64,000 nucleotides of DNA from contig WTXG01000050.1 in NCBI GenBank assembly GCA_022496185.1, positions 1 to 64,000 on the forward strand, in the 5' to 3' direction. This stretch comes from Multifurca ochricompacta (lineage: Eukaryota > Basidiomycota > Agaricomycetes > Russulales > Russulaceae). This document shows positions 19,793 to 30,565 of the stretch, in pieces (within the stretch, counting starts at the first letter, position 1; every line of letters starts with the position of its first letter). Position numbers and translations under genes: made by a program. The notes under the pieces are model-generated. The model was not told the DNA's origin, did not search any database, and was given only the letters and a program-made list of their open reading frames with translations.

Positions 19793-20379
19793 TGTTACGT
19801 CCGGTGCGGGACATTCCACATGACTTGTGTGACAGTTCGATAAGCGGGTTCAGGTAAGGAACCAATAGGGCTCCCTGGAGTTCGGGTGAGGTGAGTCAAA
19901 GTCAGAAGGGTGGTTCCCTTAAGACAATGTTGAGTGGAAAGTGCCAAAAGCACTGAGATGAGCAAGTCAGAGATTCAAAGGGGATGTCCAGAAGACAGGC
20001 ACCGATGTATTCAATAAGTTGAGTCTGAGGTCTACAGTGTAGCTACAGCGGACTTATATACGTAACTCGATGGGCGTCTACAAGATAAGGGTATGGAGTC
20101 AAGTGGGCCCTAATATACGGAAGTGGATGGCATAAAGTCGAGCTTCTGATAGGGTATTAAGTAAATGTCCGATCGTAAAGATAAGAGGATAAGAAGATAA
20201 GAAGTCAAACATAGGTAAACACTGCATCAACAAGTACAAAGTGAATCACAGGGATGGAAGGAGGGCACGTGATGGATCCCACAATGGAGACATGATTGAG
20301 AAGTGCAGAGTGGGTGGTAACAAGGGGTTGTCATTGGGAAGTAGAAAGAAAACAGGGACGGATGGTAGAGGTTGTAACA
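19793..20379 (-). repeat. ZnK-2 3' LTR
   Basis: It is 587 bp, TGTTACGTCC...GTTGTAACA. On the minus strand there is a TATATAAG box then AGACTCAACTT. The PPT (reverse complement GAAGAGGGGGTGA) abuts 20379. The left flank (TTCCT) has no matching duplication at any candidate right end, and the 578-bp LTR at 32083-32660 is clearly divergent, so the two are not one element's pair. Confidence 0.9.
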
Positions 20380-20410
20380 TCACCCCCTCTTCTGGTTCTA
20401 GCAGACCTGG

Positions 20411-21649
20411 CTAGAAATGACTCGTACCGTCATCATCCTGTACCAACTCCAAATAATCGTCAGCTACATTATGATCATCCATGGTGTAGTTCTCCTTGTC
20501 CACGTCTTGGGGGCATTGGTGAGTGCGGAGGAACCCGTAGGGACCACATTGACCACACGAGCGGCATAGATCATGGACAGGACAGTCCAGCTCTCGGTGC
20601 CCTGAATTGTGACACAAGCACTTGCCACACCACCTGGACGGGTTGTTGATCGTCAGGGTGACTCCTACTCGGCGGAAGATGCAGAACCTGCTCCAATGCA
20701 GGTTGCTATGACAATGCCAGCACCACTTGCGATTGAGAGGACAGTTCCAGCTGATGTGGTACTTACTGTCACAGCGCCAGCATGTCTCCCCACAAGGGTT
20801 CTCATGCATGCGTGGCATCTCGAATCGGTTCGGTAGTAGCACCGGGGCAGCCCCCAGTGATCATGGTGGGAGAGGTCGAGCATAGGTGTCAGCATACCTC
20901 TCTGCAATAGTCTGGTATGCGTCTCCCTTCTCCAGTCTCTTTTGAATCTCAACCAGCTCCTGCTCGACTTGGAACATCCTGTTGGTCAACCAGGCCATCA
21001 TCTTGGCATGTTCTTTGTATTGTCGGTTGAGTGTATTGCGCAGCGTTAAGTTCTTCCGCAGTCTCATTACCTCGGCTTTGAGACACGGGAGGTGCATGTC
21101 ACTCAATACTTCATCAATGGCAAAGGCCTGGGAATCTTCGGCAGCCAAGTGCCCCAGCTGTTCATCGGTCATCGTGTGGTGCAAACGCCCTGTATACCTT
21201 TCTTCCAGATAAACTGGAGCTCCATAAATGGGGCCGTCCTTCTTCATGCACCCGGCAACATCCATCCCTCCATTGGTGTAAAAGATATATTTGGCAATTG
21301 CGACTGTCCCATCACCCATAGTGATCTCCAATGGGTAGTACGTGGAGGAGTTGGGGTTGTTGGTGAAGAACGGAAACTCCAGGACCTCATCGTCTGACTC
21401 CATACCTATCAGGTCATTTGGATGCGGTTCTTCACAGTGTTCAAAGTCATCATTGGGGTTGGGGGACTGGTTCTTGACCCGAGCTTCAGCAGCCTTGTAG
21501 TCAATGGGCGAAGAGGGACATGTAGAGGGATGAGCGGAGGGATAGTTCTCGACAACTACTGTGGTGGCAGAGAAAGCGTCGACAGCGGCATTGGCAGCAA
21601 TGAAAGACATAATGGATTGTTCTGTGGTAGGACGTTGCTGTGAGAGCAT
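20411..21649 (-). pseudogene. ZnK-2 accessory ORF: novel domain, coiled coil and four zinc knuckles
   Basis: It starts at ATG 21649 (MLSQQRPTTEQ), 37 nt after the pol stop, and would encode 412 residues with one internal TGA (20861) where ZnK-5 has an Arg CGA. The N-terminal half has 'NDLIGMESDDEVLEFPFFTNNPNS' and 'AKYIFYTNGGMDVAGCMKK'. A Leu/charged helical stretch ('LKAEVMRLRKNL...VEQELVEIQKRLEKG') follows. The C-terminal third holds CWRCDSKYHISWNC and CWHCHSNLHWSRFC (both CX2CX4HX4C), CGKCLCHNSGHRELDC and CRSCGQCGPYGFLRTHQC. It ends 'DDYLELVQDDDG'. I do not recognise the family. RNA or DNA binding is likely from the knuckles. Confidence 0.8.
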
Positions 21650-21686
21650 GTACTGGGGAATTCAACTGGGGTCTGAGGTGGTTCTT

Positions 21687-22231
21687 TTAAGTGTCCTTGG
21701 GCGCTTCTGGATGTTGGGTGTGGAACTCCGAGATAAGGACCGGAGCAAAGATATTCCCAGCTGGCTCCCACAAGTTGTCGGAGTTTGGGAATCCTTTCCA
21801 TTTAACAAGGTAATGCAGCTTGCGCCCTCGGCCTTTATGTAGCGAGTCTAGAATCTGCTCCACCTCCCACTCCGCTTCTCCATCAATAAGGTCAGGGGGA
21901 GGTCTTGGGAAGTTTTCCCCATGGAGAGTTGTTTCTTTGTAAGGCATCAGAAGTCGGGCATGAAAGACCGGATGGATTCTCCATGTGGGTGGGAGCTTGA
22001 GTTTGTATGACACGTCTGACAGCTTCCTTGTTATCTCAAACAGTCCATGACGTCGGGGCGCTAGCTTGGCGGTTGGATGTGATGTATGGATGTTTCTCCC
22101 TTCCAGCCAGACAAGGTCATTGGTCTGATAAGGTGTGAACTTCGAAGGTTTTTCTGAAAGGACCCTTTGTGCCTTTAACAGGTTCTCATTGGCTGATTTC
22201 CAGATCTCTTCCCATTGGCTGATACGCTGCG
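21687..22231 (-). pseudogene. ZnK-2 integrase C-terminus and chromodomain
   Basis: It reads '[20 protein letters not shown]', '[23 protein letters not shown]', '[23 protein letters not shown]' and the chromodomain '[39 protein letters not shown]'. It ends HPEAPKDT* at 21687. The upstream part of pol is missing: GAW-3 replaces it at 22232, and the sequence beyond GAW-3 belongs to the RT of another copy. The chromodomain would direct integration to marked chromatin. Confidence 0.9.
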
Positions 22232-22851
22232 TGTGACAATCTGTGGTTTGTGTGACATTTCGTAACGGCGTGTGACGACATTGTGACTGATATGTCGCAT
22301 GCGCTGTGATAGCTGCCCCCTCTGAAGTCCCCATTTATTTCATCATTTATTATCTGTAGAGGGCACAACCCCTCCTTTTCACTCATGTCCTATCATATCT
22401 CACTCCAGGGCATAACCCCTGGGATCCAGGACTACTGATCTACTTATCAGAACCCTTTATTTAGCTTATACACTTCTGATGTACCTGTTACTGATGTGCC
22501 TCTCTTTGATGTGCCTTCTCAAACATGTATTTAGACTACTAGGTTACAGAGACAGACCCTAAGTCTGTTCTCTTGTATCTAATACAGGTGTATTCGATTT
22601 CACAGAACTCCACTTGAACTCCCTAAGTGGCAGCTTAAGGAGCCTTCTCCCCAGTAAGCTCAGCAGGGCATATTGCCGCTGCCTTCAACTTCGTTTCCTG
22701 CATGCGCCCCCTCCATATCGTCGTGGGCACTTGAAACTTTGACCCAATTTAGATCTTCTTTGTTAGAACCCGAATCTTGAGCGCGCCCGCATCTTGAGGG
22801 CCTTCGGACGTCGAAAACGAGACTGGACACAGCAGGCACCTGGCTGTGACA
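22232..22851 (+). repeat. GAW-3 5' LTR
   Basis: It is 620 bp, TGTGACAATCTG...CTGGCTGTGACA. TATTTA lies at 22528 and the predicted RNA start TAAGTCTGTTCT at 22560-22571, 32 nt later, inside a small hairpin (ACAGAC / GTCTGT). Confidence 0.95.
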
Positions 22852-22865
22852 TTAGAACAGACTTA
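22852..22865 (+). promoter_or_regulatory. GAW-3 PBS (self-primer type)
   Basis: TTAGAACAGACTTA abuts the LTR. Twelve nt (AGAACAGACTTA) are complementary to 22560-22571 at the predicted mRNA start. No tRNA 3' end was recognised. Confidence 0.65.
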
Positions 22866-22898
22866 TTGACTTTCAGAAAACAGATCACTCACTGAAAC

Positions 22899-22925
22899 GC
22901 AGGGAGACGACGACGCGTCCCCTGC
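22899..22925 (+). promoter_or_regulatory. GAW-3 leader hairpin
   Basis: The stem is GCAGGG / CCCTGC, 15-nt loop, core GACGCGTC at 22912-22919 is self-complementary. Relative to GAW-2 the fourth stem pair is A-T changed to G-C, a compensatory change. Confidence 0.65.
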
Positions 22926-22929
22926 CCCG

Positions 22930-24501
22930 ACACTAGACACTACGGCCGCCACTCGATTCCCCTTTGTAATCCCTGCACGGCCTGAAGATAATATCCCACA
23001 ACATTTGAAACGATCCGTGTGTTGGCTTGAAGCGCGCAAACAAGACGTCCCCTTCCGAGGTTACTGGGTGCCGTATCGACGAACTAATCTTGCTGTAGAC
23101 TGGTATCGTGGAGTCTGGTACCACATCCATCCTAACAACCTAAACCAAATTGAAGCAATCAGAGTTGCACCAGAAGAAACAGGGCTGAACTTACCAGACG
23201 ACCCCTTCCTTGCACCCATAATTCTCCCATCAGCGCCAACGACGACTTCCCTCTTGGGTCAGAACGTTACCAGTACTATAGCCCCCATGGCGACGATAAC
23301 AACCAGCATGACCACCATGACTCCAGGATGCGCACGTGGGGCTTCGTTCACACAACCTAGCACAAGCGCAATCAGCCAAAACACCAGCACAGGACTTACC
23401 TTGCCAGGACCAGGCGGGCCCCTTGGAGGAAATCCAGGTGGAGGACCACCCGGAGGAGGACCACCCAGTGGAGGACCTGGGGGAGGAGGAGGACCTCAGG
23501 GCCCAATCGTACCCCCGGGACCAGGACCACATGCTCCAGGAGGACGCATTGAAGGAGTGCCCCCACCGTTCTTCGAAGGAGACTGATCCACGGCGAAGAG
23601 GTGGTTTTCTCAACTTGAGCTACACCTCTTCTTGAACAAACATGCTGCAACTGTCATTGACGAGCAGAGTCGAGTTGCCTACGTACTAGCATTGATGAGA
23701 GGACCCAAGGTTGACCGATGGGTTGAAGAACAAACTGACTGGCTCATTGACATGGCACAAAACAGAATTAGAGTTCAACACCCTTGGAATGTTTTCCGTC
23801 AAACCTTCTTTGCCGCATGGTCTGACGTGGCGGCCGGACAAAAGGCATTACAGGTGCTTGAGAAATTACAAATGAAAGAAGGCAATATTGATGACTATAT
23901 CGCCGAGTTCCGCGATCTAGCCGTCCAAGCCAGGCTACACCTCGATGACACCACCGTTCGACAATATTTCTATCATGGACTACCCACCCAACTAGTATCG
24001 ACAATGTTGACTCAAGATCAGCCACAGACTCTGGAGGAGGCAGCCAATTCAGCTAGGAGACATCATGCCAACTATGTTTTCATGAAGGGTCTCATTGGTA
24101 ACAAGAAAGCCACAGATCCATCCCCACGTGGTAATAAATTCACCTTCTACAAGAAATGAGATCCAAATGCAATGGATGTGGACACAATCAAAAAGGCAGT
24201 CACCTCCGAGGATAAAGAGCATTACAAAAAGGAAGGCTGATGCTTCAAATGCGGCCGTCGGGGACACTTAGTCCGAGATTGCCTGAATAGAAGCCCACGG
24301 CCAACTACAAGCATGCTGGCCCGAACTGCCACTATCACAGAAGTGACTCCGACAACTGCAACAGTACCCACCGGATCAAACGAACCCAAATCCACGATTG
24401 ATGTCGTCGCACTCGCAACTGCCTTGAAGATGATGACCGACGATCAACATCTAGAGCTCCAAAATCAATTCAAGGACAATGAGGATTTTTATATTGCTTG
24501 A
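22930..24501 (+). pseudogene. GAW-3 Gag, decayed
   Basis: The frame is open from the leader but has no AUG near the expected start; it may be lost, non-AUG or reached by splicing. The N-terminal part contains 'FRGYWVPYRRTNLAVDWYRGVWYHIHP', then a Gly/Pro-rich stretch (about 23400-23560). The capsid-like core is 'VAYVLALMRGPKVDRWVEEQ', 'FRQTFFAAWSDVAAGQKAL', 'GNIDDYIAEFRDLAVQA'. The knuckle is 'CFKCGRRGHLVRDC' near 24245. In-frame TGA stops lie near 23584, 24157 and 24238. It ends 'NEDFYIA*' just past the GGATTTTTA junction. It would form the virus-like particle. Confidence 0.88.
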
Positions 24502-27500
24502 ATGATGCAGCCTTCATTCGAGCATTAGTTTCACATCATGTATTCATTTCACCACTCCGAGCAATGAAAATATCCATCCCTGTATATGGTGTGAAAGAAA
24601 TGGCCAACATAGAAGCACTTGTTGATAGTGGTGCAACAGAGAACTTCATTAACTATAGAACAGTTGTCAGGTATTGACTCCCAACCAAACGACTCACCAT
24701 TCCAAAAAAACTACGAAACGCGGACGGGACACCAAACACTACTCAAAACATCAACCAATATGTTGATCTTGACATAATCACAGATGATAAACTTAGACGA
24801 CATCGGTTCTATATCACCTCTATTGGGGCAGATCAAATGATCTTAGGATATCCATGGTTTGCCACTAGTAACCCAGCAATAGACTGGGCACAAGGACGTC
24901 TTATGCAGTCCATCCGACTTAATATACCCGAAGAACATGTTAAGCGACTCAATATAGCTCAAGAACTGGCGATTAAAGCAAAGGACAACCTAGAGCACTC
25001 TTGGGACCAGATAGTACCCCAGGAATATCACAGACATCAGAAAGTGTTCAGTGACCAAGAAGCTCAACGATTCCTGGAAGCCAGGCCTTGGGATCATTGG
25101 ATCAAGCTAAAACCAGAAGCGCCGCAACGTTGGATTGTAAGATCTACCCCTTAGGACCAGGAGAACAAGACGCATTAAATAAATTCTTGGAGGAACATTT
25201 GCAGAAAGGGTATATCCAGGAGTCTAAGTCCCCTTATGCATCTCCATTCTTCTTTATCAAGAAAAAGGATGGAAAGCTAAGACCGGTTCAGGATTATCGC
25301 AAGCTCAATGAGTGGACGATCCGAAATACTTACCCCTTACCATTAATCCCCAAACTCATAGATCGAGTCTGCGGCAGTACCTTGTTCACAAAGATGGATG
25401 TCCGCTGGGGGTATAATAACATCCGCATCTACCCGGAAGATCGATGGAAAGCAGCTTTCAAGACGAATCGCGGCTTGTACGAACTGAACATCATGTTCTT
25501 CAGTTTAACCAACTCCCCAGCTACATTCCAAACTATGATGAATGCAGAGTTTAGGGACGAACTTAACGAACGAGACAAAACGGGCAGAGCTTGGTTCACT
25601 GTCTATATGGATGACATTCTTATTCACACTGATCATGATCTCCAGAACCATCAATCTAAAGTACATCGTGTCTTGGATAAGCTTAACAAATTGGACCTGT
25701 ATCTCAAGCCGGAAAAATGCACCTTTGAACAGACGCGCATAGAGTATCTTGGACTCATCCTCAAAGGAAATCAAGTGCATATGGATCCAGTTAAGGTGGA
25801 GGGCGTCGCTACATGGAAGGTACCCACCACAGTGAAGGAGGTCCGGTCATTCCTGGGATTTTGTCAGTTCTACTGACAATTCATTCAAGGATTCAGCAAG
25901 ATTGCAGCCCCATTGAATGCACTTACGAGCGTAAAGAACCCCTGGACGTGGACTGCGACAGAACAAGGAGCATTCGATACCCTCAAGCAAAGAGTTACCT
26001 CTAAACCTGTACTAATGCAGCCAGACTTCAAAGAACCCTTCATCGTCGATGCTGATGCCTCGGGATATGCACTAGGAGCGATGCTCAGTCAAAAGGATCA
26101 AGAAGGACGACTCCATCCTGTCGCGTACCTATCAAAAACCCTAGATGCAATGCAACGAAACTGGGACATTTATGATCGCGAACTGTTTGCAATCATTATT
26201 GTGTTTAGATCTTGGCGCCAATACCTCCTGGGTGCCAAGCATAAGGTACAAGTGCAGACCGATCATAATAACCTCCAGTACTTCAAGGAACCACAGAAAC
26301 TAAACCGCTGGCAAGCCAGATGGCTCCAAGAACTTGCTGACTTTGACTTTACCCTAGAACATGTCCCAGGAAAACTCCACACAGTTGCCGATATGCTCTC
26401 GCGCTGACCAGATGCGGACCATGGCATAGATGACAATGAAGAGATTACGGTTCTACCAGCGGAACTGTTCATCAAGATGTCAAAATTGGAAAAACGGCCT
26501 TTTCCTATTACCCTCCCTGAATGATGCGAAGTCCTTCAACGACATCACAATCACATCCTGGCAGGACACCCAGGCATAGACAAAACCACACAGGGAGTTC
26601 AATGCGAGTATGAGGGACACGATCTCAAAGATTTCGTACACGATTACATCAAAGGCTGCACTAAATGTCAAGAGAATAAGCCAAAGCTTACGAAGAAAGC
26701 GCCAACCTTTCCGCTAGACGTACTGGCAATGATCGGCCCATTTCAATACATTGCTATGGATCTAATTACGGATCTCCCATCAACCGGAAAGTATGACACT
26801 GTACTGACTATTGTAGACCAAGGCTGCTCTAAAGCTGCTCGTTTCATACCATGCTCTAAAGACATCACTGGAGAAGGTGTAGCTACCCTATACTACCGCC
26901 ATCTCTTCCCATTCTTTGGAATTCCAAGACACATCATCTCAGATCGTGATCCGCGCTTCACTTCGCACTTCTCGTGTGCACTTGCAAAAACACTGCAGAT
27001 TCAACAAAACTTGTCAACAGCTTTCACCCCCAAACTGACGGTTCCAGCAAGTGTATGAACCTTTGGCTGGAACAATATCTACGTCTTTGGCTAGGTGATG
27101 ATCAATATAAATGGCCAGAGTACTTACCTCTAGCTGAGTACATGCACAACTCGTGGCCGCATGACAAAACAAAACTTTCACCCCACTCACTCATCCATGG
27201 CATACAGTTTGATTGGAAGGCAGAGACTACTGACACAACTGTACCACAGGTTGACGAGCGATTGCGCGAACACGAGCAGAAGACACGTTTAGGATAACTA
27301 AGGAACAACCAATCCGCCCTCAGTTTGCTGTTGGAACACAAGTATGGTTAGAAGGAAAGCATCTCAAAACACACTTCCCCTCTTCAAAACTAGCCCCTAG
27401 ATGATATGGACCATTCCGGATTCTTGCCTCCATCTCCCTGGTTGCCTATCGTCTCGCTCTACCAACACACATGAAGATCCACGATGTATTTCACATCGAT

Positions 27501-27773
27501 CTCTTAATGCCTTACCAAGAAACTGATGCCCATGGACCTAACTACACGAGACCCCCACCCGACCTCATCAATCAGGAAGAGGAGTATGAAATAGACGCGA
27601 TCTTAAATCATCGCACACATGGCTGATCGAAAACGCTACAGTACCTGGTCAGCTGGAAAGGCTACCCAACGAGTGATAACTCATGGGTAGATGAGGCTGA
27701 TTGTCACGCACCGGACCTACTCAAGTCCTATCACACCTCACTGGCGAGGCGCCAGAATCGGCACCACCCTTAA
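24486..27773 (+). pseudogene. GAW-3 Pol (PR-RT-RH-IN-chromodomain), decayed
   Basis: It is read in the -1 frame from 24483-24491 ('FLYCLNDAAFIRALVSHH'). Protease 'LVDSGATENFI' is intact, and so is RT 'VYMDDILIHTD'. RNase H has 'IVDADASGYALGA' and 'QTDHNNLQYF'. The integrase has 'GHPGIDKTT...CTKCQENK', 'MDLITDLPS', 'ISDRDPRF' and 'HPQTDGSS'. The chromodomain is 'EYEIDAILNHRTHG...YLVSWKGYPTSDNSWVDEAD'. Breaks: a TGA near 24676, a frameshift near 25115, TGA at 25874, 26405 and 26522, a frameshift near 27030, and others. The stop TAA (27771-27773) lies in a polypurine run. Confidence 0.92.
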
Positions 27774-27784
27774 GGAGGGGGTGA
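27772..27784 (+). promoter_or_regulatory. internal polypurine tract after pol stop (GAW-3)
   Basis: AAGGAGGGGGTGA overlaps the pol stop and resembles the true PPT before the 3' LTR (AAGGGGGTAA, 29067-29076). The same arrangement is at 57127-57140 in GAW-6 and 41577-41591 in GAW-5. Possible second plus-strand initiation site or relic of an older LTR boundary. Confidence 0.5.
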
Positions 27785-27959
27785 ATTTCGCTGATTTCGT
27801 TGTTTCACTGATTTAGACCCTTCAGAGATTTCGCCTTTTCGCTGATTTGGACCCTTCAAACCAGTTCCCCATCTCCACCAAATAATCCTCGCCCTGGCTC
27901 ATACGAAACGCACTATCCGCCTCTTTCAACCCTGAAAGCTACCTAAGTCGATACCCAGA

Positions 27960-29041
27960 ATGACCACTAACCAACAACATCCCTTTCACCTTGCAGACAT
28001 GGCGATCATCAGACCAACCGTAGAGGCCATCAACGATGCCGCCAACCTAGGAGCCCTCAAGTACCCCGACAGTGCCCCCACGCTTCCCCAACCCCAACTG
28101 CATCCACTACCGCCACCCACTTCTCGCTTGCCATAGAGGACCAGCCTACCCAGAACCTAACTAACGTGACCACACTAGCCATCCACACTCAGGACTCTGA
28201 ACTGGAGGCTCATAAAAAAGTACTGACGATGCTTCAAGGAGCTAGAGTGCAACTGGAGGCCGAACTTACTATTGACGAAGGTGAATGCTTAGGAGACATT
28301 AGACCAGAACCAGCAGAGCTCAGCCAACTACCAGAAGATGAAATGATAAACCAAGGCACAGACAATGCAACTCGTTATGATGACCCAGGAGCTCCGTTTG
28401 AGCACAACAATGAGAACTCCCCCTTACATTTCCCCCAACAAATCGCTGACAGCCTGGGACATATGGCCGAAGCCTGGTATATCGCATTCAAATATCGATG
28501 CGCAGAACCATGAATCGCCTGTACCATGGGGGCCCATCAGCCGATCTTTCACTTCCCTCTGCATACTCATTCCCACCCCTGGTATGCACACGGCGCAAAC
28601 CCGGTTCTCAGCTACCCTCAACGATGCCTTTTTGAGGCAGATCAAGACTATACACCTCTGGTCAGCTCCGCGCTGGACGAACTTCATGACCCAGGGGCCT
28701 GGGCTGAGGTTTCATGCTACCGACATGCCACACAACGACTTGATGAGATACATGGTGAACTAGCTTATTGGCGCCGACAGGCAGACAGAACGACTCAAGA
28801 CATTCACAACGCGATCCAGGCACTGTCTCAAGGTGATGTATACTATCGCCTTTTCCCTTATCTGACCTACGCCTATGCTCGGGACCGTCCACTGCGCCTG
28901 GACGAGGCGATCCATTTCACACCTCACCCTGAACTTCATGCTGTACTCCACGCTGGCGGGATTGGAAGCACTCGACGACCATGACGCCGCTGCGACCCAC
29001 GCGTTTCCTCTTGCATTATAGACCTTACCCAAGATGACTAA
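27960..29041 (+). pseudogene. GAW-3 ORF3 accessory protein, decayed
   Basis: ATG at 27960, a frameshift near 28125, then mostly open to TAA 29039-29041, with TGA at 28511 and 28982. It is about 360 codons. Conserved blocks are 'AINDAANLGAL', 'DDPGAPFEHNNENSPLHFPQQIAD', 'MGAHQPIFHFPLHTHS', 'ALDELHDPGAWAEVSCYRHATQRLD', 'YWRRQADRTTQDIHNAIQAL' and 'YRLFPYLTYAYA'. The last residues are IIDLTQDD, a good SUMO-interacting-motif shape. It is mostly helical, with no membrane segment or zinc motif. Function unknown. Confidence 0.85.
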
Positions 29042-29076
29042 GCTTGAGGCCAAGCTGAACCATACGAAGGGGGTAA

Positions 29077-29696
29077 TGTGACGATCTGCAGTTTGTGTGA
29101 CGTTTCGTAATGGCATGTGATGACATTGTGACCGATATGTCACACATGCTGTGATAGCTGCCCCCTCTGAAGTCCCCATTTATTTCATCATTTATTATCT
29201 GTAGAGGGCGCAACCCCTCCTTTTCACTCATGTCCTATCATATCTCACTCCAGGGCATAACCCCTGGGATCCAGGACTACTGATCTACTTATCAGAACCC
29301 TTTATTTAGCTTATACACTTCTGATGTACCTGTTACTGATGTGCCTCTCTTTGATGTGCCTTCTCAAACATGTATTTAGACTACTAGGTTACAGAGACAG
29401 ACCCTAAGTCTGTTCTCTTGTATCTAATACAGGTGTATTCGATTTCACAGAACTCCACTTGAACTCCCTAAGTGGCAGCTTAAGGAGCCTTCTCCCCAGT
29501 AAGCTCAGCAGGGCATATTGCCGCTGCCTTCAACTTCATTTCCTGCATGCGCCCCCTCCATATCGTCGTGGGCACTTGAAACTTTGACCCAATTTAGATC
29601 TTCTTTGTTAGAACCCGAATCTTGAGCGCGCCCGCATCTTGAGGGCCTTCGGACGTCGAAAACGAGACTGGACACAGCAGGCACCTGGCTGTGACA
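29077..29696 (+). repeat. GAW-3 3' LTR
   Basis: It is 620 bp and pairs with 22232-22851. In the first 90 bp every difference between the two falls at a CpG, including sites where one copy shows TG and the other CA (from an original CG). The PPT AAGGGGGTAA precedes it. Confidence 0.95.
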
Positions 29697-30565
29697 ACTT
29701 GCCATCCTTCTTTTTGATAAAGAAGAAGGGTGAGGCATACTGTGACTTGGACGGGCGGATGTACCCTTTAGCCAGATGTTCTTCCAGGAACTCAGTGAGT
29801 GCGGCTTGTTCGGACTGGGACAATGGATAGATTTTGCAATCTATAGCTGCTGGCGTATTCGGGAGAAGGTCAATGGCATGATCCCATGGTCGTTCTGGGG
29901 GAAAGCAATGGGATTCCTCTTCGGAGAATACCTTCCAATGCCGCTGATAAGCACTTGGTACTATGTCATGGTATGTCTTCTCCGCTTGTCCCTGTACTGC
30001 CTTCTGGGCCAGCTCTGATGCCTTGGTGACATAGCAATAACCAGGGTCATTTTCTTCCTCCATACGCATGGTCCTTGCTGCTAGGTGCCTGACCGCATAA
30101 TCATAGCCGAGCGATGTGATAATAGTTGGGTATGAGTCTTTGTCCATTGTTGCATCAGCCCAATTAATCTTTGGTTCGAAGGCAGCAAGCCATGGGTATC
30201 CCAAAATAAGGTCTTCATCTCCTAGATCCGTAATCAGGAAACAAATGATCTTCGTTATCTCCCCAACCTGGACTTTCAGGTCTGTATAGTGGGTGATCTT
30301 TCCGGCACAATTGGCTGTTCCATCAATGTTCCAAATATTCTTTTCCTGGGGAAGTGCCAGCCTCCCTAGACCCATTGTCTTGATTAGTCGTGGGTGAATG
30401 AAATTATCTGTGGCTCCAGAGTCCACTAAAATGTCTCGATCAGCTGTCCTCTGTATAGTTTCAAAATGGACTGGTATTTTTAATGACTTGAATTGACTAG
30501 CATACACAGAGGTGACATGGAGTGCTTGTGCCCAGGCCAATGGGTTTGAGCCTAACAAAAATCCT
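29697..30565 (-). pseudogene. ZnK-3 Pol, protease to start of RT
   Basis: From 30558 it reads 'AWAQALHVTSVYASQFKSLKIPVHFETIQRTADRDILVDSGATDNFIHP' (intact protease Asp), through 'ILGYPWLAAFEPKINWADATMDKDSYP', to RT start 'GYIRPSKSQYASPFFFIKKKDGKL', where GAW-3 sequence begins at 29696. The rest of RT, RNase H and the integrase core are absent. The frame is open with no stop, so this copy decayed less than ZnK-1. Confidence 0.9.

Larger units (their letters stand above)
22232..29696 (+). mobile_element. GAW-3, full-length Ty3/gypsy chromovirus
   Basis: It is 7465 bp with two 620-bp LTRs. Order: LTR, PBS, hairpin leader, gag, pol with chromodomain, ORF3, PPT, LTR. The flanks (CTGCG left, ACTTG right) do not form a duplication, and the surrounding ZnK sequence jumps from integrase to RT. 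The element is therefore best read as the product of recombination between two GAW-3 insertions. LTR differences in the regions compared are confined to CpG sites. Confidence 0.95.

Noticed and set aside
20296..20649. Plus-strand ORFs opposite the zinc-knuckle gene
   Set aside because: They are shadows of the minus-strand accessory gene with no independent features.
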